In this document: piece after piece, positions 11,045 through 21,240 of the stretch
Position numbering within the stretch: the first letter of the stretch is position 1
How the letters are laid out: every line of letters begins with the position of its first letter
NCBI GenBank assembly: GCA_019828595.1
Contig: JAHQRK010000001.1
Span: 4,154,001-4,218,000, forward strand
DNA length: 64,000 nt
Reading direction: 5' to 3'
Origin: Aphanomyces cochlioides
Lineage: Eukaryota; Oomycota; Saprolegniomycetes; Saprolegniales; Verrucalvaceae
Translations under genes and position numbers: made by a program
Notes under the pieces: model-generated
What the model saw: the letters and a program-made list of their open reading frames with translations, nothing else
The model's database searches: none
Told to the model about the DNA's origin: nothing

Positions 11045-11529
11045 TCAATCCAACAATTGACAGACAAGAGGGCCAGGGTCAAATCTCCACCATGCGTCTC
11101 CAAAATTAAACCTGGCGATATGGCGCTTCATGTATACATCTTGACCAAAACTATCCAGGATAACAGGATCATTTAGGGTGACCAAATTTAACTCCAATGC
11201 TGTAAATTGCTCAAGAAAATCCAAGATCCCGCGTGAGATGACGGCCACCGAGTCTGAGCCAGAATCCATAAGGGTGATAATTTTCCCAACGGATTCGCCT
11301 CCGGGGATCCATGCGACACATCTACCACGGCGGGGAATGACTTGTAATGACTTATGCTCCATTTTGGGCTTCCCTTGCCCAAGTCGTTTCCATTCTGCAT
11401 GCTTCTTTTTTGCAATTTCTTCTTTCGCCCCAGTCGAGAGATTTGGACATTCTTGTACTCTATGGGGACCTTTGCAACCCCAACAAATTGGAGTCTTTGT
11501 GTTGTCATCACCACTCGTCGAACTGTCTT
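11045..11529 (-). pseudogene. Gag zinc knuckle and aspartic protease
   Basis: At 11447-11485 the minus strand encodes a CCHC-type knuckle, CWGCKGPHRVQEC (C-x2-C-x3-H-x4-C). The protease follows with the active-site motif LMDSGSDSVAVIS in the 105-residue open segment 11045-11362. The zinc knuckle binds element RNA and the protease matures the polyprotein. Confidence 0.78.
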
Positions 11530-13154
11530 TTATAGAGCTCGGAGGATTTTCAATTTCTTTGCAGCTCGTTTTTGTGTCGAATTGCCATTTCCGTCTGGAT
11601 CGTTTGCTAAGTCGTCGCCTTTTGATCTGTTCACTTTGGCAACTGCACGCAGATATTTCAATTGATGATGGAGCTCACTGCGGACGTAAATCAGAAATTG
11701 TAGAACGGAGTTCCGAAGGTATTTCTTGTCATGGGCCAGCTCTTGACGTAGAGATTCACGAAGACTGAGAGGTCGGATTCCTTCCAAGAGCGCTTTTACT
11801 GCGTCCTTCGGATGTCTTTGGTCAAAGTCAGTCATGTGGTAGCGCTCTAGCAATTTCCAATACTCGTGCATCCATATGTCGAAACGCCGATCTGCGTCCA
11901 TTTCTTTTTCTGACATCACAATACTGGTTCTTATCCTTTCTTCGACGCTGTGATATTCGACGCCCTTGTGATCTAAGCTTGCCTGGAAAAACAGAAGCCA
12001 TTCTTCTTGCGTGATAACGTCGACTGGCTTTTGAATTAGATACCTGGCAATAAATTCTTTCACACCCGCGTCAATACACGTGGAGATAGGGCGAATTTGT
12101 ATTTTCATCCCAGTACTACCTGAAACATCCATGACAGCACGGACACATTCAATATACTGCAAAGCAAAAGCTCGTCGTGCGTTCAGACTAATACCGTTGA
12201 AGGTGGGAGCAGAGGGAGCTGCAAAGCCACTCAAGATAGTATTGTTGGAATTGAAAATCGGGGGCTGAATAGAGTAATTTTTTGGAATATCTGGTGGATT
12301 TGAGAAAGCGTGAGATGGCTCCGAAGCTGCATTGGGGGGTTGTTTCGGCTGTTGTACATCGACTGGTTGCTCTTGTTTTTGCTGTTGCAAATGGCCTAAG
12401 AGCTGGTCATTTTGACGTCGAAGTTTCTCGACTTCTGACTGCATTTCGGCCAGGCGGGAGTTGTACGCTTGCTCAAACGTTGAGCGGAAGTGAGCGGCCT
12501 GTTGCTCAACATGAGAATTGTATGCAATTCGCCCCAGTTCTGAAACGCGGATCTTTTCTTCCAAAATTGCGCGCTCTTTCTGTAGCTGGGCATGTAACTG
12601 CTGCAGTTGATTCTGCAACTGCCAAGTATTACTGTCATAAATTGATTGCTTATCCCGTCGAGAAAATTCCGCTTCGAATTGCGCTCGTTGAATTTGGGCT
12701 GTCGAACTTGCTTGGAACGCTGCCGCTGCAGCAGACAAATAATTTGATCACTTTGATAATGGTGATGGACTTCTTGCCGCAGAGATTGGTTTGCTTCATG
12801 AACCATGCGTATCAAGGACGGACCACTCACGGTTTGCTGGAAGAATGGGTTCATTGCGACCGTTGATTTTGGCTGTCCAATGGACATTGACCCAGCATAG
12901 CTTGTAGGATATGCCTTAAAAATTGGATTTCGACCTAACCTGTGGTTGGAATCTTGAGATGAAAATTGCAATGTATTTTGCCTTATTAAACTTTGTGGAT
13001 CGCTGCGACTGATTGTCGGCGGACTACCCATTACCTGATCGTCTTGCATAGACGCCGTCAGACTTCTTCCCTCGTCAGGGAGGCGGGTGCCTGCTGGGTC
13101 TCCTGAGACATAAATGGAATGTTGTCGTGCTTCAGGGTTGCTGAGGCCATCCAT
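11530..13154 (-). pseudogene. Gypsy Gag (frameshifted)
   Basis: The start codon at 13154 follows the 5' LTR closely. The N-terminal part (MDGLSNPEARQHSI...) is open to about 12738, where a frameshift passes reading to the 402-residue frame 11530-12738. The latter begins with an Ala-rich stretch, then a long Gln/Glu-rich coiled coil, then a retrotrans-gag-like capsid region (RFDIWMHEYWKLLERYHMTD...AVKALLEGIRPLSLRESLRQ) and ends with a basic tail before the zinc knuckle. It would form the virus-like particle. Confidence 0.75.
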
Positions 13155-13200
13155 TTGCTGAACTTGAGTATTCGTGCTGTGAACGAACTAATAATATTAT

Positions 13201-13407
13201 TGATGTGTCTTCAGTTATGCCTGACGAAAGCAGCTCCTTGTGCGGACGTCTGCCACGCACAATGAAAACCAAATACTGACATTTTGTGTTATCCCTATGA
13301 AAATACACTGTATCGATTGTCGTGTCAACAACAATCGTTACACACCTATGCGATACACGCATAGAGATGTGGAGTTGGCACCCATTGACAACCAACTCAA
13401 CACATCA
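13201..13407 (-). repeat. Right LTR (5' LTR of the minus-strand gypsy)
   Basis: The sequence is 207 bp with TGATGTGT...ACACATCA ends. The adjoining GTGTC at 13408-13412 is the right target duplication. Confidence 0.93.
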
Positions 13408-13412
13408 GTGTC
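13408..13412. repeat. Gypsy target-site duplication, right copy (GTGTC)
   Basis: Identical to 7368-7372. Confidence 0.9.
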
Positions 13413-13486
13413 CATTATTGTATGTGCAAATCAACAATGACATGAAGAGCGTGTCAACATGGAGACCGCAAGTTGTCCTCGTCCCA

Positions 13487-14552
13487 TTAATTGGGAATGC
13501 ACTGACTGTACCATTCACTGTAGGCGATGCAGTGGTATCTACTGACACAAGTCTTTGGACCGTTATAGTTGTTTCCACCGCATTGACCCCACGCACCCAC
13601 TTGTCCACCAGACGATGGGGACGGAGTGACCGGTGGCGGGGTGACAGGGTTGCGGGAAGGCGTTGGCGTGGGCTGTTGAGATGGGGACGTCGTTGGTTGT
13701 TGAGATGGGGAGGTAGTTGGTTGTCGAGATGGAGAGGTCGTAGCGGTCGAACCGCCACCCGAACCACATTTCCATTGGCACGTGTTGTCCTTGCCCATGC
13801 AGAAGTTCTTGAGTGAGAGAGTCACAGCTGGACCGGATGGAGCAAAGGTGTACATGCCAATGTACGCTCGATTCAAGGCAGTGCGAGGTTCAGGAGACGT
13901 CCACTTCACGAATTGATCACCATGCGCAATTTCAGCCGTCATGTAGTTCGACGAACCGATGCCCAACGTCACCTTGACATCATACCAGTCCCCGTCGACA
14001 AGTGTCAAGTTGCCAGCCCAAGTGGTTGGATTGTCACCAGGGAGGAAACCGACGAGCTGCATTCCCTTGTTGGGCCACAAACCAAGGACCTTGTTGCTGT
14101 CGCCGAAGAAAAGCAAGTTGATATAACCACCCCACGTTGCCGAGTTTTGGAACTTGAACGAGAACGCCATTTCATTGACGCACGAGTTGGAGTTGTTGGG
14201 ACCACAAGGTTCAATGTAGGCGAATGCGCGCCATGGTTGACCACCCATGCTGTTCTTGATGCGCCAGCCGTCGTTGGCGTCAAAAGTGTACCCGCTACCG
14301 GTGCAAGCTTTCTGTTGGCACATTCCGCCACCACCTACAAAGCCATGAGAGACCAATCGAGAGCACGATTGACGTACCATCGCCATCACCACCAGCACAG
14401 ATGAAGCCATTACAGACTGGAACTTGGCCACCAAAACCGCAGTCGAAAAGGTTGGTCGTGCCACTCACGAAGGTGCTGAGGTCGTTACTCCATTTAGCGA
14501 GGGAAGTGTCGACGGCACGGGCAACGCCACTGCAAACTGGGAATGCCGACAT
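13487..14552 (-). CDS. Secreted-type protein with C-terminal CBM1 cellulose-binding module (one intron)
   Basis: Exon 1 runs 14552-14378 and exon 2 runs 14334-13487. Removing the 43-bp intron 14335-14377 (GTACGT...TTGTAG) joins the frames exactly, giving 340 residues. Residues 1-60 are Gly/Cys-rich. About 60-240 is a beta-rich domain I cannot name (MCQQKACTGSGYTFDANDGW... WYDVKVTLGIG), possibly a polysaccharide-active or lectin-like fold. Then comes a Ser/Thr/Pro/Gln linker repeating TTSPSQQP, and the last ~36 residues are a classic CBM1 (WGQCGGNNYNG...C...C...WYSQC), which binds crystalline cellulose through exposed aromatics. No signal peptide is visible at the chosen ATG, so an upstream exon may be missing from my model. 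The gypsy element ends 80 bp beyond its stop codon. Confidence 0.75.
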
Positions 14553-15705
14553 GGTTCAAGAGAGTTAAATGGAAAATGATCTCCTCGTTTAGATTGATCG
14601 CCATGAGCTGCCACGCCCGTTTTTGCCCGTTTGTAGACTTGCCAATTTGACAAGTTGAACAGACCCGTCTTTTCCACAGCCACATCTGAACACGCCTGTC
14701 AATGCGATGAATGTCGATTCAAATGGCAGCCACGCTGTATCCCTCTCGGTAGTCTATGAAAGCTTTATCGCTTGAAATTTGTCTCCATGTCTATTCGTCT
14801 TGGGGGATTTGACCACCTGTACCTGTAGCACAATGCATCCAGTGAGTACAATTCAACTTTGGTAGAGTCATGTCCATATTATATAGTAATGGGTTAGTGT
14901 AAGGCCAAGTACGAAGTCGCTTCTCGCGAATCAGACAAACTTATCGTCAGGCGACATCTTGAAGAGAACCCACCAGCGTCGACCAAGCCGTTCCTAGCTC
15001 TACTGTGAGCGATCAAGATGCGGAAGTCTGACAATGTGATCCTCTTAACGTTATGGTCTGGGCATTAAGCTTGACGTTGACTGACTGCTTGGGATTGAGA
15101 CTGAGATTCCAATGAATCGCGGCTTGGGCCACTTCTAAGAGCTTTTCGAAACACATCTCAACCTGTCAGTTCGTCGTATTTTGTTACTGGGATCTCAAGG
15201 TATAGCCTTTCAAAGCAACACAGTGAATGGACGATGGGTGCAGTGGGGGAGGTAACATGAGCTTCAAACACGACACGACTCCATGAAACGAGAGTCTCGT
15301 TTCATGACCGAGTACAGTACAGGATATTTTTGTCAAAGTTCGGTTCCCATATGACAGCAAAAATCTTGTGAGGGCTGAATTGTCTCCCATGGAAACACGA
15401 AAATCTGCGTTGTCGGCAGTCTCCCGATCAGTTCACGACCGCCATGCGGATACAGGACCTGCGTTTGTGGCTCCGTGATACTCAGAGTGCATCGATTTGC
15501 TTCCAACTGTCTATCGTATCCGGAGTCCTGAGACTGGCCAAGTGGCTGCGTGATGTTGCTTGCGGGTACCTCTTGCAACAAACACCCAAACGGTAGGATC
15601 GCAAGGGTGTGGTGGCCACCAACAGAGCCGCATTTGCAGTGTCGACGGATTTTACGTAATGTTTTGTCACTACCTCATTGTTGATTATCGCCCGTCAGAC
15701 AAAAG
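14553..15705. other. Intergenic region between CBM1 gene and synthetase gene
   Basis: Divergent genes flank this ~1.15-kb stretch, so it should contain both promoters. A short palindrome ACGAGAGTCTCGT is seen near 15288-15300. I see no supported gene; open frames at 15184-15670 are short and uncharacteristic. Confidence 0.5.
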
Positions 15706-16019
15706 ATGCCGAATCCACTATCAGAATGCCTAGAACCCACTGAGCAGAGTCCGATAACGCCACCGCCGCCGACGCTCGTGCATTTATTCAACGCGACTGC
15801 GCAACGACATCCCAATGCTATAGCACTATCATGTCCAAGAGCTTCCGACCCGTCGACTATTGACCACTTGACGTACTCTCAACTACAAGCAAAAGTTAAG
15901 CGAATGGCCATGACCTTGCAGAAGGTACAACCAAGCGTGATTGGGATTCTATTGAACAAGAGCATGGAATTAACAATGGCTATCCTAGCGACAACCTTTG
16001 CTGGTGCTACATGGCTCCC
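15706..16019 (+). CDS. N-terminal fragment of an NRPS-like (Pls-type) adenylation gene, interrupted by the Polinton
   Basis: The fragment begins MPNPLSECLEPTEQ and reads into the start of an AMP-binding (adenylation) domain: LVHLFNATAQRHPNAIALSC, LTYSQLQAKVKRMA and AGATWLP, corresponding to the N-terminal core up to motif A2. At 16020 it meets the Polinton TIR; translation would continue for 45 foreign codons to a stop at 16153-16155. The rest of the gene starts at 33102. 314 nt here plus 3,868 nt there total 4,182 nt, a multiple of three, so the host frame is uninterrupted once the element and one target copy are left out. The ATG at 15706 follows an in-frame start region without a better upstream alternative. 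Confidence 0.85.
16014..16019. repeat. Polinton target-site duplication, left copy (GCTCCC)
   Basis: Six bases, identical to 33096-33101; six-base duplications are the norm for Maverick/Polinton integration. Confidence 0.95.
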
Positions 16020-16271
16020 AGTAGTATATAATAGTGCCGCAGCCTGTCAATTTTTTTTCAAAAGTTCTCACCTCAACCAATCGTCCCATCTGTATGCTGA
16101 TTCTGAGTCTGATGATGCTATATCAAGGTTTTCCATCCTTTTCATCAGATGCTAGCATTCACCCAAACAAGTGGATTATGTTGAAACAATGACAAAAGGT
16201 GAATCATTCTCGACACATGGAAGGGGTCTTATAAACGATCGAATGACTCCTATGCGAAGCTATCAAAATTG
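16020..16271 (+). repeat. Polinton left terminal inverted repeat
   Basis: The repeat is about 252 bp. It pairs with 32847-33095 (249 bp) with roughly three substitutions and a 3-bp indel (CTT near 16228). Confidence 0.93.
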
Positions 16272-16567
16272 GATAAAAGTTGATTGAACTTGACACAAGA
16301 ATTAGAGAATTGTGATTATTATTATGAAAGTATTTAATAATGAAAAAATTGTATTCTCGAAATGTTTTTTTTATCGGATTTCAAAGAAATATAAATTTTG
16401 AAAGACTTAAAAGGCCATTTCATAATCAATTTTAAACTTATATTTTGTATAACTCATATAAATAAAATAAACTGAACAATTAAATAAATATTTTATGATA
16501 TTTTTATAGAATTTATTATTTATCAAAATATAATTTCCTGATCTTAATATAGCAAGATAATATAATT
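16272..16567. other. AT-rich non-coding interior of the Polinton left end
   Basis: Strongly AT-rich, with no supported gene. It may hold the promoter for the first small gene. Confidence 0.5.
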
Positions 16568-16729
16568 ATGTGCCTTAGTTCTAAAGAAGTAATTTTAATA
16601 GGAGATATTGTGTCATACGAAATTTGTGATAGAATGTGGTGTAGACCTGATAAAACTTGTTGCTATAAAGTTAAAAAATTATATCAATGCCCAAAATGTA
16701 AAATTACGATAATTAAACGAAGAAATTAA
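16568..16729 (+). CDS. Small cysteine-rich, zinc-ribbon-like viral protein (53 aa)
   Basis: The frame MCLSSKEVILIGDIVSYEIC ends YQCPKCKITIIKRRN. It has seven cysteines, with a C-terminal CPKC knuckle plus RPDKTCC upstream, and a basic tail. This suggests a single zinc ribbon, perhaps nucleic-acid binding. Codon use is AT-rich like the rest of the element. Function is unknown. Confidence 0.5.
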   Translation: MCLSSKEVILIGDIVSYEICDRMWCRPDKTCCYKVKKLYQCPKCKITIIKRRN

Positions 16730-16777
16730 TTAATCAATCTTGATATTTTTTTCTTAATAATATATACATACGTTGAT

Positions 16778-16972
16778 ATGGGAAAAACAATTTATAAAAC
16801 AGATGAAGAACGAATTGCAGCTCAGCGCGAATCATTGCGAAAATATAGAGCTAAAGTAAAAGATAAACTCCTTGCTTGGCAAAGAGACTATGACAGAGCT
16901 CGTGCAGAAGAAAGAAAAAGCCGAAATCAAATGAAGAAATATATAAAAGAATTAAGTAATATTGAAATATAA
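16778..16972 (+). CDS. Small charged helical viral protein (64 aa)
   Basis: MGKTIYKTDEERIAAQRESL is followed by a Lys/Arg/Glu-rich helix to the stop; the whole chain is predicted by eye as a coiled coil or DNA-binding helix. A TATATA box (16758-16767) lies about 11-20 bp upstream of the ATG. I do not recognise a family. It sits just upstream of the polymerase and might help in replication, but this is inference. Confidence 0.5.
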   Translation: MGKTIYKTDEERIAAQRESLRKYRAKVKDKLLAWQRDYDRARAEERKSRNQMKKYIKELSNIEI

Positions 16973-17093
16973 TTATTTAATTTTTTTTGTATCATATAAA
17001 AAAAATTCTATCTTGATATATAATTTTAATATTATAATATAATATCAAGATTTTAAAACTTTCAAAATTTTTATAATTTGACAAATATATCCA

Positions 17094-19637
17094 ATGACTC
17101 CCGAAGAATTTAAAGGATTAAAATTTCTAAAAGTTCCATTAAAACAATGGGGAGATGGTGGATACAGATTTAAAATTAGATCAATCAATGGACGATATAC
17201 ATACGTAAGCAAATTAACTCCAAAAAATAAAAGAGCATTGGTTGAAGAATATAAAAATCTTTTTCCAAAATCATCTACCGAATCATATCGCTTAGAAATT
17301 TTAAATAATCATATTAAGGAAAAAGAGTCCGGCTATAAATTTACTCAAGGAACAAAAGCTGATACTCATCATTTCTTTAATTCAAACCAAACACAGGTAA
17401 TTAATAAAATTAAACAAATTTGCTTATCTAAAACAACTGCATACAAAGTTCAAATATTTCTTGACTATATTTTGGTTAATATCATTACCGGAGAAGAACG
17501 AGAGTTTAGAGATGGCTTTAATACAAGTGTATTCCCGAGAGCAATATTCATTAACAGTCGAGATGATATTCAAACTAAAATTGTAGACTTCTTCAATCAA
17601 AATGATTTAGCTGATAAAATTTCATATCCAAGCTCTTCTTGGAAAGTGAAATCAATCGTTGGTTTCACAATGAAAATTATTAATAGATCGCATCGTTTAG
17701 GCGAAGAGATTGAAATACCGGATAAGATAAAAACCAGTAATTATATTATCTCTAATTTCGGTCCAACTGAAAATAAATGCGTATTCTATTGTATTGCTTA
17801 TTATCTAAAAGGAATCGTAAATAATCCAAGAAGACTAAAATCTGATGTTAAAGATGCTTTTAAGAAATATTGCGAATTCAAAGGTGAAGAGTTTACACTT
17901 AAAAAATTCCGAGAAACTGATCCGATTGATTTAATGGAGTTTGATAAATTGGAACAATGTTTTAAAATAAATCTTAACGTATTCGAATGGGATGTGGATA
18001 ATAATCGTTTAATATCAATTCGTGATTCTAAAACAACATTTAGACAAAATAATGACAAACCAGCTTCATATATGGCTAAATGTGGTGAAGTTAATAATTA
18101 TTTAAGAAACGTTAATATTCTTAGCTATAAAGGCCATGCTATGTTAATTAAGGATATTAATAAACTCGATAGTTATTACCCATGTCCAATATGCAATATA
18201 ATTTTTAAGACATCAAATCAACGAAAGTCTCATAGACAAAATGTTGATTGTAAATATGAAACGATTGATTCATTTTCTAAGAATCTAAAAGTATATAAAC
18301 CTCAAGAAAACACTATCAAATCTCTATTGAGAAAATATGATATTTCTAGTATTGATCACTACATCGATCATTTCATTACCTACGATTTTGAAGCTATTCT
18401 TGAAAAGATTTCTGAAAGACATGGAGAATCAACTGAATATATAACTAGACACAAACTCGCTAGTGTATCAATTTGTGATAGTTTGACTAATCAAACTAAA
18501 TTTATCACAAATAGTGATTCAAAACAATTATTGTCCGATATGTTTAAATACATCAATGAAGTATCAAACCAAATATCAAAATACAATTTCAATAAATTTA
18601 GAGGATTAATAATAGCTATTTTAGAAAAAAATAAATATTTGACTGAAAAATCTAATAATGAGATTAACGAACTAATTAAAGAAAAAGAATATGGAGATGA
18701 AGTTAAAAATTTAATTGATTATCTACACCACATTAGATATGATATTTTAAATAATGACTTCAACAGAGACATCAAGAGTCTATATAAAACTCTATACCAA
18801 GTTCCGTTAGTTGGTTTTAATTCAGGGCGATATGATTTAAATGTAGTTAAAAATGAATTATTTTCAATTATTGGAGATTTCAATAAAGATGAAAAGCAAT
18901 TAGTGATTAAAAATCCAAATTACATGTGTATAACTACCGATAATCTAAAAATGCTTGACATTAAGAATTATTTACCACCTGATGCTTCATTAGATTCGTA
19001 TCTAAAAACGTATCTCGGTGGATGTAAGTGCCCAAATAAAATTCAATGCACTTGTTGTTTAGGAAAAGGATTCTTTCCGTATGAATATTTAACGAGTTAT
19101 GAAGTTCTTGATGAAACTAAATTACCTCCAATTGAAGCATTTGATAGTGAATTCAGACAAACGAAAATGAGTAAAGATGATTATGAACGTATTAAATGGG
19201 TATGGAATCATTATAATATGAAATCGGTTAAAGATTTACTTGAATGGTATAACAATCTCGATGTAAAGCCATTTGTAGCAGCAATAATTGCTCAAAGGGA
19301 TCTCTATAAACGATTTGACTTAGATATGTTGATTGATGGTGTTTCTCTACCGAGTTTAGCTGAAAAAGTGATGTATCAAATTTCTAATAAAAATATGCTA
19401 CCTATTCCGAAACAAAAGGGAGAAGCATTTGATTTTCCAGAAAATAGATACAATGGATATTACGACCAAGATAAGAAAGCTAAACGAGAATTTGGTTTAA
19501 CAATTGAACATTTGAATGATGAATTGAAAAAGCAGCAATATTCTTGTAGTCATTGTAAATGTGCTTTAAATAAAGAAAACGTATCAGGTGATAGAATCAA
19601 AATAAAATTGGGCATATTGATGGTAATATTACAATGA
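17094..19637 (+). CDS. polB: Protein-primed DNA polymerase B, N-terminal part (OTU-like, zinc finger, exonuclease)
   Basis: This is the first of two segments of the viral replicative polymerase. About residues 215-355 resemble the OTU-like cysteine-protease-type module found in many Polinton polymerases (NKCVFYCIAYYL with a later GHAMLIKDI). A C2H2 finger follows (CPICNIIF...H...C, 363-386). The 3'-5' exonuclease shows Exo I DFE (431-433), Exo II NSGRYD (576-581) and Exo III YNNLD (719-723). A cysteine cluster CKCPNKIQCTCC sits at 644-655. The last ~30 residues start an HNH/endonuclease-VII-like zinc module (CSHC, then DRI). At about 19596-19602 the true reading passes to another frame, where the module continues (NKIGHIDGN...CISCN). 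Hence the annotated C-terminus after DRI is out of frame. Confidence 0.9.
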   Translation: MTPEEFKGLKFLKVPLKQWGDGGYRFKIRSINGRYTYVSKLTPKNKRALVEEYKNLFPKSSTESYRLEILNNHIKEKESGYKFTQGTKADTHHFFNSNQTQVINKIKQICLSKTTAYKVQIFLDYILVNIITGEEREFRDGFNTSVFPRAIFINSRDDIQTKIVDFFNQNDLADKISYPSSSWKVKSIVGFTMKIINRSHRLGEEIEIPDKIKTSNYIISNFGPTENKCVFYCIAYYLKGIVNNPRRLKSDVKDAFKKYCEFKGEEFTLKKFRETDPIDLMEFDKLEQCFKINLNVFEWDVDNNRLISIRDSKTTFRQNNDKPASYMAKCGEVNNYLRNVNILSYKGHAMLIKDINKLDSYYPCPICNIIFKTSNQRKSHRQNVDCKYETIDSFSKNLKVYKPQENTIKSLLRKYDISSIDHYIDHFITYDFEAILEKISERHGESTEYITRHKLASVSICDSLTNQTKFITNSDSKQLLSDMFKYINEVSNQISKYNFNKFRGLIIAILEKNKYLTEKSNNEINELIKEKEYGDEVKNLIDYLHHIRYDILNNDFNRDIKSLYKTLYQVPLVGFNSGRYDLNVVKNELFSIIGDFNKDEKQLVIKNPNYMCITTDNLKMLDIKNYLPPDASLDSYLKTYLGGCKCPNKIQCTCCLGKGFFPYEYLTSYEVLDETKLPPIEAFDSEFRQTKMSKDDYERIKWVWNHYNMKSVKDLLEWYNNLDVKPFVAAIIAQRDLYKRFDLDMLIDGVSLPSLAEKVMYQISNKNMLPIPKQKGEAFDFPENRYNGYYDQDKKAKREFGLTIEHLNDELKKQQYSCSHCKCALNKENVSGDRIKIKLGILMVILQ

Positions 19638-21220
19638 CTTGCATTAGTTGTAATGTTGCTCGTAAAGATATGAATATGGCTAGTTTCAGAAGAATGAAGT
19701 TGATTGAATATAATTCTCATCGTTTAGTATATGAGATTGATGAAGAAAACAAGGATATTTTCTACAAGATGAAACAAAACATTGCTGGTGGGCCTTCAAT
19801 CATATTCAAGAGATTCGCTAAACGAAATGAAACATATATAAGAAACGGATCTAAGATTTGTAAGAAAGTAATTGGATTCGATGCGAACGCCTTATATCTT
19901 TGGGCTCTTGGAAATGATATGCCTTGTGGACGATTAACATCGATTGATATTTATGACAGTATCATTGAAGATATCAAATTAGATAAACTATTTGGATTTC
20001 TTGAATGCGATATTGAAACCCCTGATCACCTAAAAGAATACTTTTCAGAAATGTGTCCGATATTTAAAAATGCCTCTATTGTTCCAGAAAAGGAGATTAT
20101 TGGAGATCATATGTATGAATTTAACCAATCTCTTGAAATGAATAGTAGGAGAAAAGAGTCAAGAAAATTGATTTCAAGCTACTTTGGAGTTAAAATTCTG
20201 GTCTATACACCGTTGTTAAAATGGTACTTAGAGCATGGTTTAGTCATTACAAAAATGTATTCATTCATTAAGGCTAGTAGATTTCAACCATTTAAGGAAT
20301 TTGAAAACGAAGTATCAAACGCTCGAAGAGGAGGTGATCGGGAAGAAAGTGAAAGACAGGAAAAATATAATGATTGGCAATATAAATCGATAAAAGCTGA
20401 AACGATGAAACTTATTGGTAATTCCGCTTTTGGACGAAGCGGAATGGATAAATCAAAGCATAAAGAGGTTGAATACCATAGCGATGACAGTAATTTAGAT
20501 AAACTGATTGAATCAAATAGATTTTACGATCTTGTTGAATTAAATGGATCTTATGAGATAACTAAAGTAAAACGCCGCATAAAAATGAACAATCCTATTC
20601 ATCTAAGTATCGCGATTTATCAGCTTGCTAAATTACGTATGCTTGAATTCTATTATGATTGTGTAGATAAATATATTGATCGTAGCGACTTTGAATATTT
20701 AGAAATGGACACAGATAGCGCATACATTGCTTTTAGCGATGAAGAACCATTCAAAAATCTAATCAAACCAGAGATGAAAGAACATTTCGAGAATCATAAA
20801 TTTGATTGGTTTCCGAGAGATGATACAAAAGAAAATGCAGCTTTTGATAAACGTAAACCAGGACTTTTTAAAGAAGAATATCGATGCAATGCTATGATTT
20901 CTTTGGCCTCGAAGAATTATATTTGCTATTTACCTGATGAAGTCTATTCGAAAAAAGACAAAAAATTGATAACGCCAAAGATTAAACTCTCAGCTAAAGG
21001 GGTTCAAAAAGTTCGAAACAAAGACTTGCTTAAACCAGAGCGATTTGAAGATATCATCAAAAATAAAATTACTCTGAAAGGTTCTAATACAGGATTTCGA
21101 ATGGATAAGGAAACAAATACGATGATCACATATAAGACATTTAAAAATGCGTGTAGTTATTATTATGATAAACGAAAAGTTCTTGAAGATGGCATACAAA
21201 CAATACCACTAGATATATAG
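19634..21220 (+). CDS. polB: Protein-primed DNA polymerase B, C-terminal polymerase part
   Basis: The segment carries the catalytic palm of family B. The second half of the HNH-like zinc module (CISCNVARKDM) is at residues 3-13. The YxGG-like GGPSIIF is at 52-58. Motif A is FDANALYLWAL (D83). Motif B is KLIGNSAFG (259-267). Motif C is MDTDSAY (D359 and D361). Together with the exonuclease segment it would make one polymerase of about 1,370 residues that copies the linear genome using a terminal protein. It overlaps the preceding frame by 4 nt (ATGA), which could mimic translational coupling. However, the zinc module lies across the junction, so I read the split as a single-base frameshift rather than two genes. 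Confidence 0.92.
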   Translation: MTCISCNVARKDMNMASFRRMKLIEYNSHRLVYEIDEENKDIFYKMKQNIAGGPSIIFKRFAKRNETYIRNGSKICKKVIGFDANALYLWALGNDMPCGRLTSIDIYDSIIEDIKLDKLFGFLECDIETPDHLKEYFSEMCPIFKNASIVPEKEIIGDHMYEFNQSLEMNSRRKESRKLISSYFGVKILVYTPLLKWYLEHGLVITKMYSFIKASRFQPFKEFENEVSNARRGGDREESERQEKYNDWQYKSIKAETMKLIGNSAFGRSGMDKSKHKEVEYHSDDSNLDKLIESNRFYDLVELNGSYEITKVKRRIKMNNPIHLSIAIYQLAKLRMLEFYYDCVDKYIDRSDFEYLEMDTDSAYIAFSDEEPFKNLIKPEMKEHFENHKFDWFPRDDTKENAAFDKRKPGLFKEEYRCNAMISLASKNYICYLPDEVYSKKDKKLITPKIKLSAKGVQKVRNKDLLKPERFEDIIKNKITLKGSNTGFRMDKETNTMITYKTFKNACSYYYDKRKVLEDGIQTIPLDI

Positions 21221-21240
21221 ACGAATATTTTAAAGCTGTA

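Larger units (their letters stand above)
7373..13407 (-). mobile_element. Ty3/Gypsy chromovirus-type LTR retrotransposon (minus strand)
   Basis: The element is 6,035 bp long, with LTRs at both ends and a 5-bp target duplication. Reading from 13407 downwards the order is gag with zinc knuckle, aspartic protease, reverse transcriptase, RNase H, integrase with HHCC zinc finger, chromodomain. This order (PR-RT-RH-IN) defines Ty3/Gypsy, and the C-terminal chromodomain points to a chromovirus. The frame changes at several points, although the LTRs differ by only about one substitution and a 2-bp indel. It lies in the immediate 3' flank of the CBM1 gene. I did not find a clear tRNA primer-binding site next to the 5' LTR. 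Confidence 0.93.

Noticed and set aside
16020..16155. Extension of the synthetase fragment into the Polinton TIR, and the matching minus-strand frame at 32960-33166
   Set aside because: Both simply read through the TIR; the shared peptide (VYNSAAACQFFF) is the TIR translated, not a gene.
19634..21220. Reading the polymerase as two separate genes coupled by ATGA overlap
   Set aside because: A single zinc module spans the junction and its two halves are in different frames, which fits a frameshift in one gene better.
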